64,000 bases of DNA from Tubiluchus corallicola (lineage: Eukaryota > Priapulida > Priapulimorpha > Priapulimorphida > Tubiluchidae): positions 341,001 to 405,000 of the forward strand of contig JAQGDQ010000009.1 of assembly GCA_030141605.1 (NCBI GenBank), read 5' to 3'. The translations under genes were made by a program, and so were the position numbers. The notes under the pieces were generated by a model. The model was not told the DNA's origin, searched no databases, and saw only the letters and a list, made by a program, of their open reading frames with translations. Below are positions 1 through 12,500 of this stretch, one piece after another (position 1 is the first letter of the stretch; each line of letters begins with the position of its first letter).

Positions 1-555
1 TTGAAGACATGACTGAGAAATGAATTTTTCACCACTGTCCTTTTCTGCAATCCAGAAAAAGCACCTCCACAAAAAGAGCACTTTAATAATTTAGAGACAT
101 GATAGCTGTTGACCAGTGCTACAGGCATTTGGTACTTTTTTGATGGATCGTATTACTGATTTCAAATCCTTACATACAAAATGAAAGTACCTTTTTCTCC
201 ACTCTTTCTTGCATGTGCAAAGCATACACTTTCTCTCTGACCGCCTGAATTATGGTATGACTTGCATGAAGCATCTGGGCTCAAATGCAGTTAAGTTTTG
301 TCATTTTTCCTTGTAGCTTTTTGCTGATATAAACAAGTGGCTGTTTAATCTTTTATTTATACATTGAAGTTGTTATAATTGTCGTATTTGAAACTGCTCA
401 TTCAGTGCAAGTAAAAATAACGCCACAAACTAAACTGTCAGGAGAGGGTCGTCATCAGATTAAGGTGGACCAGAATTTTAAACAACTTTTTATCTAATGA
501 TTTTGAAAAGGCTTCTTTAATTACTAATACTTCTTATTATTGTTGTTTCTTTTAG
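1..555. other. RANBP2 upstream intron, no exon recognised
   Basis: AT-rich sequence ending in the acceptor TTTCTTTTAG at 555. An AG at about 54 precedes a short open frame ending at TGA, but it has no similarity I can name and is not called an exon. Confidence 0.5.
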
Positions 556-3500
556 TGCGAACGAGACACCGTACTCTCTCAACTACTTCTGAAGGGGATG
601 TATCTGACCATGAACCAAGCATCGAATTTACTCCAGTGATTCCACTGCCTGATGTGGTATGTAATTTAATATACATTTTGATAAGCAAAACAGCTTCATA
701 ATTCAGTAGTCTCTGATTTCTACGTCTGAACCGTCACATAGCTATATCTAGATAAATGGAAATAATTCATTGTTGTGACAGATGCGTTAAAAAGAAGTGT
801 GCGTACATGTGCGCTGTAATAAACTGCAATGAATCTCTGCTTACCAAAGTGCATGTGTATGACTTATATGTTCTGTAATAACAATATTGATCTTGTAATA
901 TAGGTGGACTCATACACGGGCGAAGAGGATGAAGTACCTCTCTTTGCTGAAAGGGGAAAGCTCTTCCGGTTTACAGATAAAGAGTGGAAAGAGCGTGGCA
1001 TCGGCATCATGAAAATACTCAACAATCCTCAAAAAGGAACGATAAGGATTTTAATGCGCAGAGAACAGGTATTGTGTTTATATACGAACAAAATTTAGTT
1101 ACAGTCACGTGACAGTAGTGATGGGCCAACATGTGTAATGCAATAGTCCCCCCAAATGCTTATGAATCAGGTGGTACAAGAAAAGTGCCAAAGTTTTGAT
1201 CACAATTTTATGAGAAGGAAGAAAACGAAAACTTTAAAAATGACCATATTGAAGTTACAGACGTTTATGTGTAAACACTAAAAATATTAGGTTGTTCTCT
1301 TAGATATTTCCTAAGATACCGAAATTTTAAAACAAGTCAGAAAAAACACCGAAAAAGTTTTGTGTCATTATTGTTAAAATTTACAGCATGTGCTCTACTG
1401 GTCTGATGTAAACTGCAACCTGCAAACTAGATGAAGGTATTTGTTCTAACATGTAACACAGTTTCTCACTTCTTTAAGGATATTTGGTCCCAACAGTCAA
1501 CAGTTTTTGACTAGTTCCTTTGCATCAAACATCTCCGTGCGGCTGTTGTGCCCTTTCTCTTTAAGGGAACTCCAGGTACCATAATACAGACAATTAAGAC
1601 CCATTTTTTCTTGGCAATAAATTTTTATTAGTGCTTTACTTTCTGTTGGGAAGACCATGATGTAAGCTGATTGATTTTTTTATTGCTTTATTGCCATGTA
1701 TTGAGTGTTTTATACCTCAATGCAGCTGTTTTTCAGTTACAGACTCAATCGCTTAATTGACCCACAAACGCCTGGGACGGGCCGCTTCTTTTCAAATATA
1801 CATAAAAACTATCGGTAATTGACTAAAAAACTCCGCATAATTGACTCAATATTTTTTCTTCACTTACTTAAAATAAGACATTTGTATGTGCCAAAAGAGC
1901 CTTTCCTACTTTTATGTCATCTTTACTTCCCTTATGTGCACTATGTATGCAGAAACAATCATGTTAAGTACCGTTTTGTTTATAAGCAGGTACATTTATC
2001 ATGAACTAATAATACGCTAGCATAGTGGTTTTGCTTTGAATCAGTTACCCGCTCGCCCACTGTTACCTAAAGAATTTCTGGAAGCTAAACATCTAATCAC
2101 TTGCCTAGCGGTTTCCTTTTGATGCTCTCGTTGCAAACCACGCTTTCAGGCTTAATGAGTTAACAGACAAAGATGCAGGTACAGTATAATCAGCTGGTAT
2201 TCCTTGTGACTTACAAGAGTAAATATTGTATAGCAAATAAGAGCAATGTAAGTGAGCAGATGATTCAGAACTGTTTTAGTCACATTTTTATAATTACGAG
2301 AACTTTGTGGGCCAACTTCTTCACGAGAAAATGAAGCAGCTGGCTTTGAAGGAATTTTTGTAATTTTTGCAAATAAACAGACTTAGAAAAGTCTGTGATT
2401 TAGCAAAGTTTACTTTTTAATTTATTGCTAATTCACTTATACAAATTAACATTTTAAAATATTTTTTTCTAGTTTTTAACTGCACAAAGGAATTTAGGCA
2501 TTACTTTGTTTCTATAATTCATTAAAAACCTTTGCAGTGCATAGTAAACTGATGGCTCATACTTCTACCTGTAATACTAATTCACTTATATAAATTAACA
2601 TTTTAAAATATTTTTTCTAATTTTTAACTGCACAAATTAATTTAGGCATTACTTCATTTCTACAATTCATTAAAAACCTTTCCAGTGGATAGTAAGCTGA
2701 TGACACATACTGCTATACCTGTAATACTACACCCATCGGTTAATTGGGTCAAAACACATTGATCCCAAAATGAGTCCATTAAGTGAGTCTATTAAGTGGC
2801 GCCTACTGTGTAAAATTTACTTTAATTTAATTTATTAGATATTTAAAGTACATTAACATTAAAATAGACAAATGCATTTTACGTACATAAATCTTAACAC
2901 ATAAACGCATTTAAAGTTGGCCTATATAATACATATTGTTTAACGAGGAATTTGAAATTAAAAGCAATAAACAGGTAGCCTACAGATACATATTAATCAG
3001 TGAAGAGATTAATATAAAAAATATTGTAAGCTGATATTGTTCCGGCATTTAATTTTTAAACATAGAAAAGCTTCTCTGCCTTAATGTACTAAAGCTGCAA
3101 ACTTGTAACAGCCAAAAGACACTGTATTGTAATATGCTGTCATATTTCAGCTATATAGAGCGCTTGCTTCTATAATTATTGTAGTCTAAACTTCGGCAAA
3201 TTTTCTGCCCCACCTAATATATGAATGAAATTTAGTTTAGTTACGTCGCAGTAGTTATAGGGAAACTTGTGCGTAATGCTGTAGCCTCCCAACATTCAAA
3301 TGTATTTAAAGTATTGTCAATGTTATGCAATATATGAGGTTATTAGGAAACTAATATAAACAATTTATGTGTGTTGGACTGAGAAGATTCATTTGAATGT
3401 GCCATCTAGGATTTTTTATTTCTAGCAATATGTAACATTAAATGATGAACCACTTTAGTGAGATCTTTACAGTCAAATAGCTTTTCATGTTGTTACAGAT

Positions 3501-6500
3501 TTTGGAATAAGTGAATAACGCATCTCTATCTGTAGCTTAAAATTCTTTGTAATTATTTTATCAGGTGTTAAAAGTTTGTGCAAATCATTACATTCAACCT
3601 GACATGAGCCTGAGCATAATGCCTGGCAATGAGAAAGCATGGATATGGAGAGCTGTTGACTTTGCCGAGGAAAAAGCGCTGAACGAAAACTTCTGCATTA
3701 GATTCAAGACACCAGAAATTGCACAAGATTTTAAACTCGTGTTTGATCAAGCGAGACAGATTTTATCCAAGACTGGTAAGGTTGACAGGATGGATGCCAT
3801 ACCCGAAAAAACCGCTTCGGAGAACGAAGGCTTTGGAGATCAGTTTAAACCTAAAGCAGGTGTTTGGAATTGTGAAGTCTGTCTTGTCTACAACAGTAAA
3901 GACAAAACAGCATGCATGGCATGCAATACGCCAAAGCCAACATCATTTACTACGCCACCTGCTGCTGCAAAGTCTGTCAATGGTAGTCAGACTCCAGATT
4001 TGGCTAACACTGGTGCAGCGGGTGTCAAATTTGGAGCAGCTAGCGCACCAACTCAACTGTTTGGTACTGGATCGACAAGTTTTACTTTTGGTTTAAAGCC
4101 AGCTACTACTGGTTCAGGAATCACTGCTGGAATACCAGTTACAACTACTACAGTAGTTGAAGTACCGGGTAGTTTGTCTTCACGTGAAACATTTGTTCAG
4201 CAGACACCTGCTTTAACAGCATTGAGCAGTTATGTGTCAAAGTACGCAGGAGAAAATGAAAACGCCTCGCACTCATCTACAGTAAGTAACCCATTGCCTG
4301 GACAGCATACAAGTTTTGGCGGGTTCAAATTTACATCACCACCTAAAATTGGTCAAACAATTGAAACACCTGTCGAGGTTTCAGCAACTGTAACAAAGCC
4401 TGATACTACTGCTAAGTCTAGTCCTTTTGCTGGCTTTAAGTTTCCGTCATCATCAAAACAATTAGTCCAAACACCAACAACATCACAAGATGACATGTCA
4501 CAGAACGCAGACCCCAAACTTACAGACGTTACCCCTGGTTACGGTGCAAGTCAACAGACTGAAATACCTGTCTTTGGTGACAATACTTCACTTGACTTTG
4601 CTACATTAGCTGCAGCACAAGCTGATGATGCATCTTTTAAAAAGACAGAATCCTTTGCTGGCTTTGAAGGGGCTGGGACACGTGTGTTTACTCATGAAAC
4701 CAGTGGAACTGAGGGCGAATACGAACCCGATGTTGATTTTAAACCCATAATTGCATTGCCTGAATTAATAGAGGTGAAAACTGGAGAGGAAAATGAAGAA
4801 GTATTATTTCGCTGTCGCTCAAAGCTCTATCGCTTTCACCTCGAGTCTAAAGAGTGGAAAGAAAGAGGCATCGGTGAAATTAAAATATTAAAGCATAAAC
4901 AGACGGGTCGCTTTCGTGTCCTGATGAGACGGGAACAAGTTCACAAACTCTGTGCAAACCACCACATTTTGCCGACAATGAATCTCAATCCACTCGAAGG
5001 TTCTAACAAGTTTTGGACCTGGCACTGTGTGGATTTCTCCGAAGAGACTCCCAAACAAGAACTGTTTGCAGCAAAGTTTAAAACTGAAGATCAAGCTGCC
5101 GAATTTAAACAGGTGTTTGAAGATTGCCAGCAGCAGTTGCACGAGACTTCTGAGACCAAACCAGATGCAGCTGTTACAGAAGAATCAGTTGAAGCACCAA
5201 AAGGGCAAACGTCAGACCAGATTCCACTTTCAGTGATGTTTAAGTCTCGGCCTGGTTCGTGGAATTGTGAAGTATGCTTGGTTAATAATCCTGCTGACAT
5301 GACAGTGTGTGCAGCCTGTGCAACTCCTAAGGCAGGATCTTCTGAACAACTGCTGTCTGACAGGAAACCACTTTCCGAACTTTTTCGATCGAAGCCTGGT
5401 TCATGGAATTGTGACGCTTGCTATTTAAACAATGCAGCTTCTGTTCAGCAGTGTATTGCGTGCAACACTCCTAAGCCAGGAAGTGAAGCACCAACCAGCA
5501 GCGACGCTGATGCTAAGGAAACGGATGCTTCACAGTCTACTGTTGGTATGCCGAAACAAGACATTAAATCTGTTTTTGGACAGACAGCTGGAACTGGGTT
5601 CAATTTTGGGCTTGCTCCTTCAAGAAGCGATGCATCTAGTTTTTCTTTTGGTGCACCAACAACTACAAGTGATGATAAAATTGGATTTAAGCTTCCAGAT
5701 AAGTCCTCGACTGCGGTGGACTCGACTTCATTGACTGATGCCAGTGAAATGAAAACACCCTTTACATCTGGCTTTTTATTCGGCGCTCCAAAAGATAAGA
5801 CCACCAGTGATGCTGGGTTTAGACTTTCAGATAGTTTATCATCGACTGGTAACGTAACTAGTTTTACTTCAGCTGATACTAGTGGAACAAAACCTGTTAC
5901 TGCGACTGGTTTCTTATTTGGTGCTCCAAAAGACAAGACTGACAATGTTGGATTTAAACTTCCAGATGCTTCTTCAATGGAGAACATATCTTCTACTTCA
6001 AGTGTTGCAGATGAAGCAAAACCCACTCAGTCCGTATTTACGTTTGGAAGTTCTGGTTCTTCTAATCAGTTTAAATTTGACGCCTCGAAGCCGATGTTTA
6101 CCATTGGGAGCAGTGGATTGAGAACAACTGACATTGGTGAGGACCAGTTGAAGGCTAAGCCTGCGCCATTCACTTTCTCACCTGCAAAGACGCCACCATC
6201 TTCTACTCAGTCTAGTGCTCCATTTCAATTTGGTGGCAGTGCTCTACCTAGTGAATTTGTCTTTAGTGGTGTGCAGCCATCGAGTCCTGTAAAATCTCCC
6301 GGAAGAGACGAAAGTGATTTGTATCACAGCGAAGGTGAGGGTGACCATATATACTTTGAACCCGTGATTCCCCTTCCAGAAAAAATTGACGTAAAAACCG
6401 GGGAGGAGAATGAGGATATCCTGTATTCCCATCGTGCCAAGTTGTTTCGCTTTTCAGATAGTGAATGGAAAGAGCGCGGCTTGGGTGATATAAAAATTTT

Positions 6501-9500
6501 ACAGCACAAAGACACCAAAGCTGTCCGCTTGTTGCTTCGCCGGGAGCGTGTTATGAAAATTGCTTGTAATCACTACATAACCAGTGAGATGAACTTGATC
6601 GAACATGATGAGCGATCTTGGATGTGGTGTGCGATGGATTCTACTGATGGTGCTCCGGTCTTAGAGAAATTTGCCATTCGCTTTAAGACGTCTGAAATTG
6701 CAGTGGAGTTTAAAGCTGCATTTGATGATGCTAAAGCCAGAACTTCCTCAACAAGTCCAGTTAAGTCTAAAGAAGTTGATGCTGAAAAACCAATTTCAGA
6801 AGTTGATGTTTCTAGTAAAGATGACGTGAAAGACGAAAAAGCAAACGAAACAAAGCCGGAGAAGTCTAGCTCAATTACAACCTTCTCTTTTAAAAGTAAC
6901 CAGAAAGAGTCACCATCTTCTGGGTTTTCGTTTGGCCAAAAATTTGGCACGGCATCTTCTACAGCTGGACAGCCATCTATATTTGGCACACCAAAAATTG
7001 CACTATCGCCGGGATCTGTTTTTGGAAGCCCGGCTACCACATCCAGTTCTGTATTTGGCGGAGGATCAGTATTTGGTGGCAAGGCAGCATTGACGACGAC
7101 ATTCGGCGAAAATAACACAACGTCTTTTCCAGGATTCACGTTTGGTGGAGCTCAAAAAGCAAAGGTCCCAGAAGCCAGTCGTAAGTAAGCTTTTCTTTTC
7201 CTTTTTTACGGAATATGTCTACTGATACCGTCTGCTATAAGAATTTCGGAACTATTTTATGAGGGCATTTTATGGCATAACTTATTATAAGATGTGTGAT
7301 AGCCCAACTAGAAACTGTACTACTTCAAGTATATTTATGCTGGTGTATGAGGTTGAAAGCAGTATTGTTCTAATGAGGCTGTTACAGCAGTGTTGGTAAA
7401 TTAACTAGCCAATGCTTTTAATTCTTGATAGATTACTAAATAGTGACATGTAATATGAGAGAATTAATAAACCCAACAGTTTATGCCTAATCAGCAGTAT
7501 GGACGTATTACAGTTCGATGCATTGATCTAAAGCCAGCTCTTTAATGATTTTTAATTCTTGGTCGATTGAAATAGTTTGTTCTTGTGACTATGTTCTGCT
7601 GTGCAGGCGTATTGTCAATTTTTGTTGTTGTTTATTTTACCAAAATCTAAACTTCAAAGCTGTCGACTTTTTTCAGCTTTTGAAAAATTACTGCTGCGTG
7701 CAATGATTTCATATCTTTTGTTTAATTGTAATGGGAACATTTTCTTCTCTGTGCCTTTTCGATTTTTATCCAGGGTTTTTTTCGTTATGATTAACTAAGA
7801 CTGTGCTGTTGTTCTTTGTTTCAATCTTGACTACTTGTTAGTTGTCATAGTTACTTGCTGTCTATACTCAAGAATATTAGATGTTTGTTTATGAATTTGT
7901 AAGTCTCACAAAGTTTGAAAATATTTTCACTATTTCAGAAGACGTGATTATTGTTTACGAGAAGAAGGCAACTCCCGATAAAGTTGCCGCTGCTAGGAAG
8001 CTTCAGCTTCCGGATAACTTCTACTTGTATGAGGATGCTCCTGGATGTCCTGGTTGCCGAGGTTGCCACCCGGATGATCTGCATGATTCGGCTTCACCAG
8101 CTCAAGAAACTAGTGGTAAGAATTAAGTTTAATGTTGAATAACAACTTATTAGTTTTGTGTAACAACTTGTATGTTCAGGTTTGATCTTAAATTTGCTTT
8201 TTCTGCTCCAGAAAGTGATGTACAGTATAACGCCATTATAGCGAATATTGTTTATTGCATACACACTGGTAATGAGAACTCGCAAAAAAGAACAAACATT
8301 CATTATTTATTTAACTAGTATTACTAATGCTAACTAACTAACTATTGTTTAGTTTGAAGTTATTGTACATGTCCTGAAATTTTAATGTTAATAAAGTTTG
8401 AGCAATGTATATGTGTGGCACATTAGGTAAGCTAGGAACATTTTTCTGCATTTTTCAGGGATTCCATGTTGAAACCTTGTTGAATAAAGAATTTCGCATC
8501 TAACTATGTCTTTCTGCAAAAGAAATTCATCCCAGCTGTTCTATGAACAATGATTCCTGTTACTGCAGCTGCTAATCTTTTCTATCCTTGAATTCTACCA
8601 TTTATCTTAAATGTTTTCCGGCTTTGGTGGTTTGTTTTTGTAGGGTACATATAAAATAATATAATAAGAATGATGATTCTTACAAAAAAAATTTCAGATT
8701 TGTGTAAAGCAATGTGTTCTAACTCTTCTTTCCAGGTTGGCAAGACAGTGAAAAAGAGGTCGCTCATGAAAAAGAGGTGCCAAAACAGTTTACACCTGCT
8801 TCTTTTGCAGATGAGTCTGAAGGTGATTACACACGTTAACATTCATAATTATTCACAGTAAGTTAACATAGCTAAAAAGTCTTGTCTGGACATCTGTAAA
8901 ATTGACTTGTTGAATAGTTTTTATTCAACATCTGTCACTGTCTTCATGTCTTCATAGTCTAGCCAGTCATCTGTTTCATAAATAGGATAAATTGTGAGAC
9001 TAAACAGGAAAAAAAACACGAGACAATATCTTTGTCAACCAAAAACACTGACCAAAGTTCTCTATTTCTTTAAAATACTGCAAATCTTCTGATATATTTC
9101 TTTACAAAGGTGAAGCTGCACAGAGGGAATCGGGTATCATGTTCGGTGGACAAGATCAAGGCTCTTCGTTTGCCGATTTAGCAAAAACTGCCGGAGAGAC
9201 ACCGTCTTTTGTTAAAAGTTAGTAAACAAATTCTGTCAATGTAAATTTGTTTAATTTAGTTGTAATTTTTGCACCAAGGAATTTTGTCGGCGATTGTCTC
9301 TTGTCTAAAAGTAATTTGTGTTTTGATGGCGAAGGCTGTTATTGATTTTGCAGTAAAATATTGACATTAATTGTTTAATAACAATTCAGTCTAGCTATGT
9401 AGTGTAGGTAGGTGTAAACATACCACAGACGGGTAGCTCTAAATGTATGCCAAATCAACAGGGATCATCTCAGTATTTAGATACTTAATCCGGATCTCCT

Positions 9501-12500
9501 TTCTATTAACATCAAAAGCACTATAGAAAATTTCACAGAAATTAACAAAAATTGTTACTTAAAACAAAAAAAGGAATACTATTAAGGAAAATTAATTGTT
9601 ACTGCATGTAGATGGAATAAAAATTCCTCGCATTTTTGTGCTTAAACTGCCGCATTGTTTTTGCAGGTTCTGATAAACCATTCAGGTTTTCGGGTGCTGG
9701 AACAGCCATTTTTGGACATAGCACTAACGAACATGAAGGAGAAGATGGTGTCATACCCAGTCACGACGTTCACTTCGAACCTGTAATACCTCTTCCTGAG
9801 CTGATCGATGTAAAAACCGGTGAAGAAGAAGAGGAGAAGCTGTTTTGTCACAGAGCTAAATTGTACAGGTTTGTTTTCTTTTTTTACTTTTAGCCAGTGA
9901 GTCAATAAAATTTTGACAGATTTTTTTCTATTTTGTTTAATTTTTTTAAACGGAACTGCTAGCTCTTTATTCTCAGCATATTTACTCATTTACTATCAGT
10001 CTTTTAAACTGTTTGCTTTAAAACCAACAAATTTAATTTTGAGAAGCGATCACAGCTCCTGTAAGACGTTCTTTGTAAGAGCAATAACTTTCACTTCTGT
10101 TACATGTGGAATTAATCTACAAGTAAAACCATAGTGTGATAATGATATTTACTTTCTATGAAATGCTTTTATATTCAAGCAATTTCATGTGATTTCACTT
10201 TGCTGTTTTACCTTAACAAAGATTAGTCAATTTTACTGTCACGGATATTTTGTCTCTTGTGTTAGATATGATAAGACAACCAATCAATGGAAGGAAAGGG
10301 GCATTGGAGATATGAAAATTCTAAAAAATCAGTTAACAGGTACTTTTTCATTAGAAGATTTTCGTAGCAGTTTTACGTTATGTTAAGCTCATGTATGTTT
10401 TGCTTTACTACATTTTGTACAACAAAAATAGGCCTAATTGATTAGAACAGTGCTGAAATCACAATAGAAACAGCTAGTCTTATAATAAAAAATCAACTTT
10501 ATTGCTAAAACGAGAAACAACATGATGAACCATGTACGTTGAGCCTCAGTGAAGAAGGTGCAAACGGTTTCGAGTTGATTTAAACCGGCCTCAAGCTCAA
10601 ATTGCTATATTTTAGTTTGTCAAAGAAAAATTTTAGCAAGCATAAAGCATCTTCTCTCAGCTATTTTAGTAATTTAGCTAAATTAAAATGTTTTCAGCAG
10701 TTTGTACCTGAGGACGGCCTCTGTGCTGAATGACTTACAGAGAGAATTTACAAGTTCCTCTTGCTGAGCCAAGTCTTAATTGTACATAATAAAGTGAAGT
10801 CGATGCATCAGTATTTTTTTAAAATTTTGCTATAATAGTATTAATGAATTGTAGAATTAACAATTGCTGCATATTTACTTCATGCAGTGACCTAGACATT
10901 GATCTGGCACTGTGCTGACCTAAATGTTGATCTGGCACTGTGTTGACCTAGACGTTGATCTGGCACTGTGTTGACTTAGACGTTGATCTGGCACTGTGTT
11001 GACCTAGACGTTGATCTGGCACTGTGTTGACCTAGACGTTGATCTGGCACTGTGTTGACCTAGACGTTGATCTGGCACTGTGCTGACCTAAACGTTGATC
11101 TGGCACTGTGTTGACCTAGACGTTGATCTGGCACTGTGCTGACCTAGACGTTGATCTGGCACTGTGCTGACCCAAATGTTGATCTGGCACTGTGTTGACC
11201 TAGACGTTGATCTGGCACTGTGTTGACCTAGACGTTGATCTGGCACTGTGCTGACCCAAATGTTGATCTGGCACTGTGTTGACCTAGACGTTGATCTGGC
11301 ACTGTGTTGACCTAAATGTTGATCTGGCACTGTGCTGACCTAAACGTTGATCTGGCACTGTGTTGACCTAAATGTTGATCTGGCACTGTGTTGACCTAGG
11401 CGTTGATCTGGCACTGTGTTCTTACAGCATTAACAGTCTCCTCGCTCAGTCTGACTTCTCAATACTGTTTCTTTCTATTATTTTGACATTATTTGAAGAA
11501 TGTCTTTGATGCCAAGATGTAATTGTATTTAAAGGATCAGACAAGTCTCTTGGGAAGTTGAGCTCATTTTAGTATTTGAGAAATTTGTTGGAAAGTTTCA
11601 GCAATAAAATTGTGATGAGCACCTTGCATAATTAGGTAATAAAATTGAAGTCGCAATCACTTCACTCTTATTTTAAGCGAAAAATGATGTTTATATGGTT
11701 ACCATGGGATATAGACATTTATCCCGCCAAGTGCTTGAGCAAATTTTTGCAGCCACATTTACTATACTCTGTTACTTTACTTTACGCTATTATTAACTAC
11801 AAACAATCAAAACTTTAAGCGACGTAATGAAAACCAGTTACTAATGATAACATAATGACCTCCAACTCTAATTAACCCCGTCAGAGTAACTGAATAATTA
11901 TTTTAATAAGCTAAAACTGAACTCTGTGAACTTTGACACCACTCAGCACTTTCTGTATGCTCACAGAATTCCATGCTTATCTGTAATTATATTATGTGTA
12001 GTACTTAGACATTCCTGTAGATTAATGCTAGGTAAGCATTTTAAAGTTATTTAAAATAGATCCGACGATTAACTTTTACATAAACACAGTTGAACACGTA
12101 GATTTAGTCTGCAGGAATAGTGGAACGGATTTCTGAGTGAACTGTAGACACTGTCCAGCAGCTTATTCATATATGCCCACAGCGAGGTTCGTTTTGTGTG
12201 AGATAAAAATGACTTAAATTTCTTTTGCATTTTTAAGGGAGGGATTTTGCATACAGTATGTAGTAGTTTCAATATTTTTAAGTGTATATTAACATACAAT
12301 AAATGTCATTCAAGAGTGGTTTTTCCTTTAATAAACTAGAATCGGACTTTGAATTAAGTTGGTCGTGTTTTTTCAGGCAAATATCGGCTTCTTTTGAGGA
12401 GGGAGCAAATATTTAAGTTGGCTTGCAATCACCTCATAATGCCGGAAATGGAGCTGCTGCCGATGCTCACGTCAGAAACGGCTTGGTGCTGGAATGCGCT

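Larger units (their letters stand above)
1167..3217. mobile_element. Degenerate Tc1/mariner-like element in the RanBD1 intron (copy A)
   Basis: The left end TCAGGTGGTACAAGAAAAGT and the right end, read on the other strand as TTAGGTGGGGCAGAAAATTT, are imperfect inverted repeats of about 35 bp. They match the ends of the shorter copy at 40,854-41,600. Subterminal sequence around CAGACGTTTATG is shared with that copy. No intact transposase frame is seen. A second, pogo-like element (1740-2808) is nested inside. Flanking TATA-like sequence is consistent with TA target duplication. Confidence 0.6.

Noticed and set aside
54-110. Possible RANBP2 exon after an AG at about 54
   Set aside because: The short frame meets a stop, has no donor in phase and no similarity to the region before RBD1.
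11088-11330. 80-codon minus-strand ORF with repeated peptide
   Set aside because: It is the 28-bp minisatellite read in one direction; no gene.
10887-11420. Regular repeat array considered as a CRISPR-like structure
   Set aside because: Units are contiguous with no unique spacers, and the context is a eukaryotic intron.
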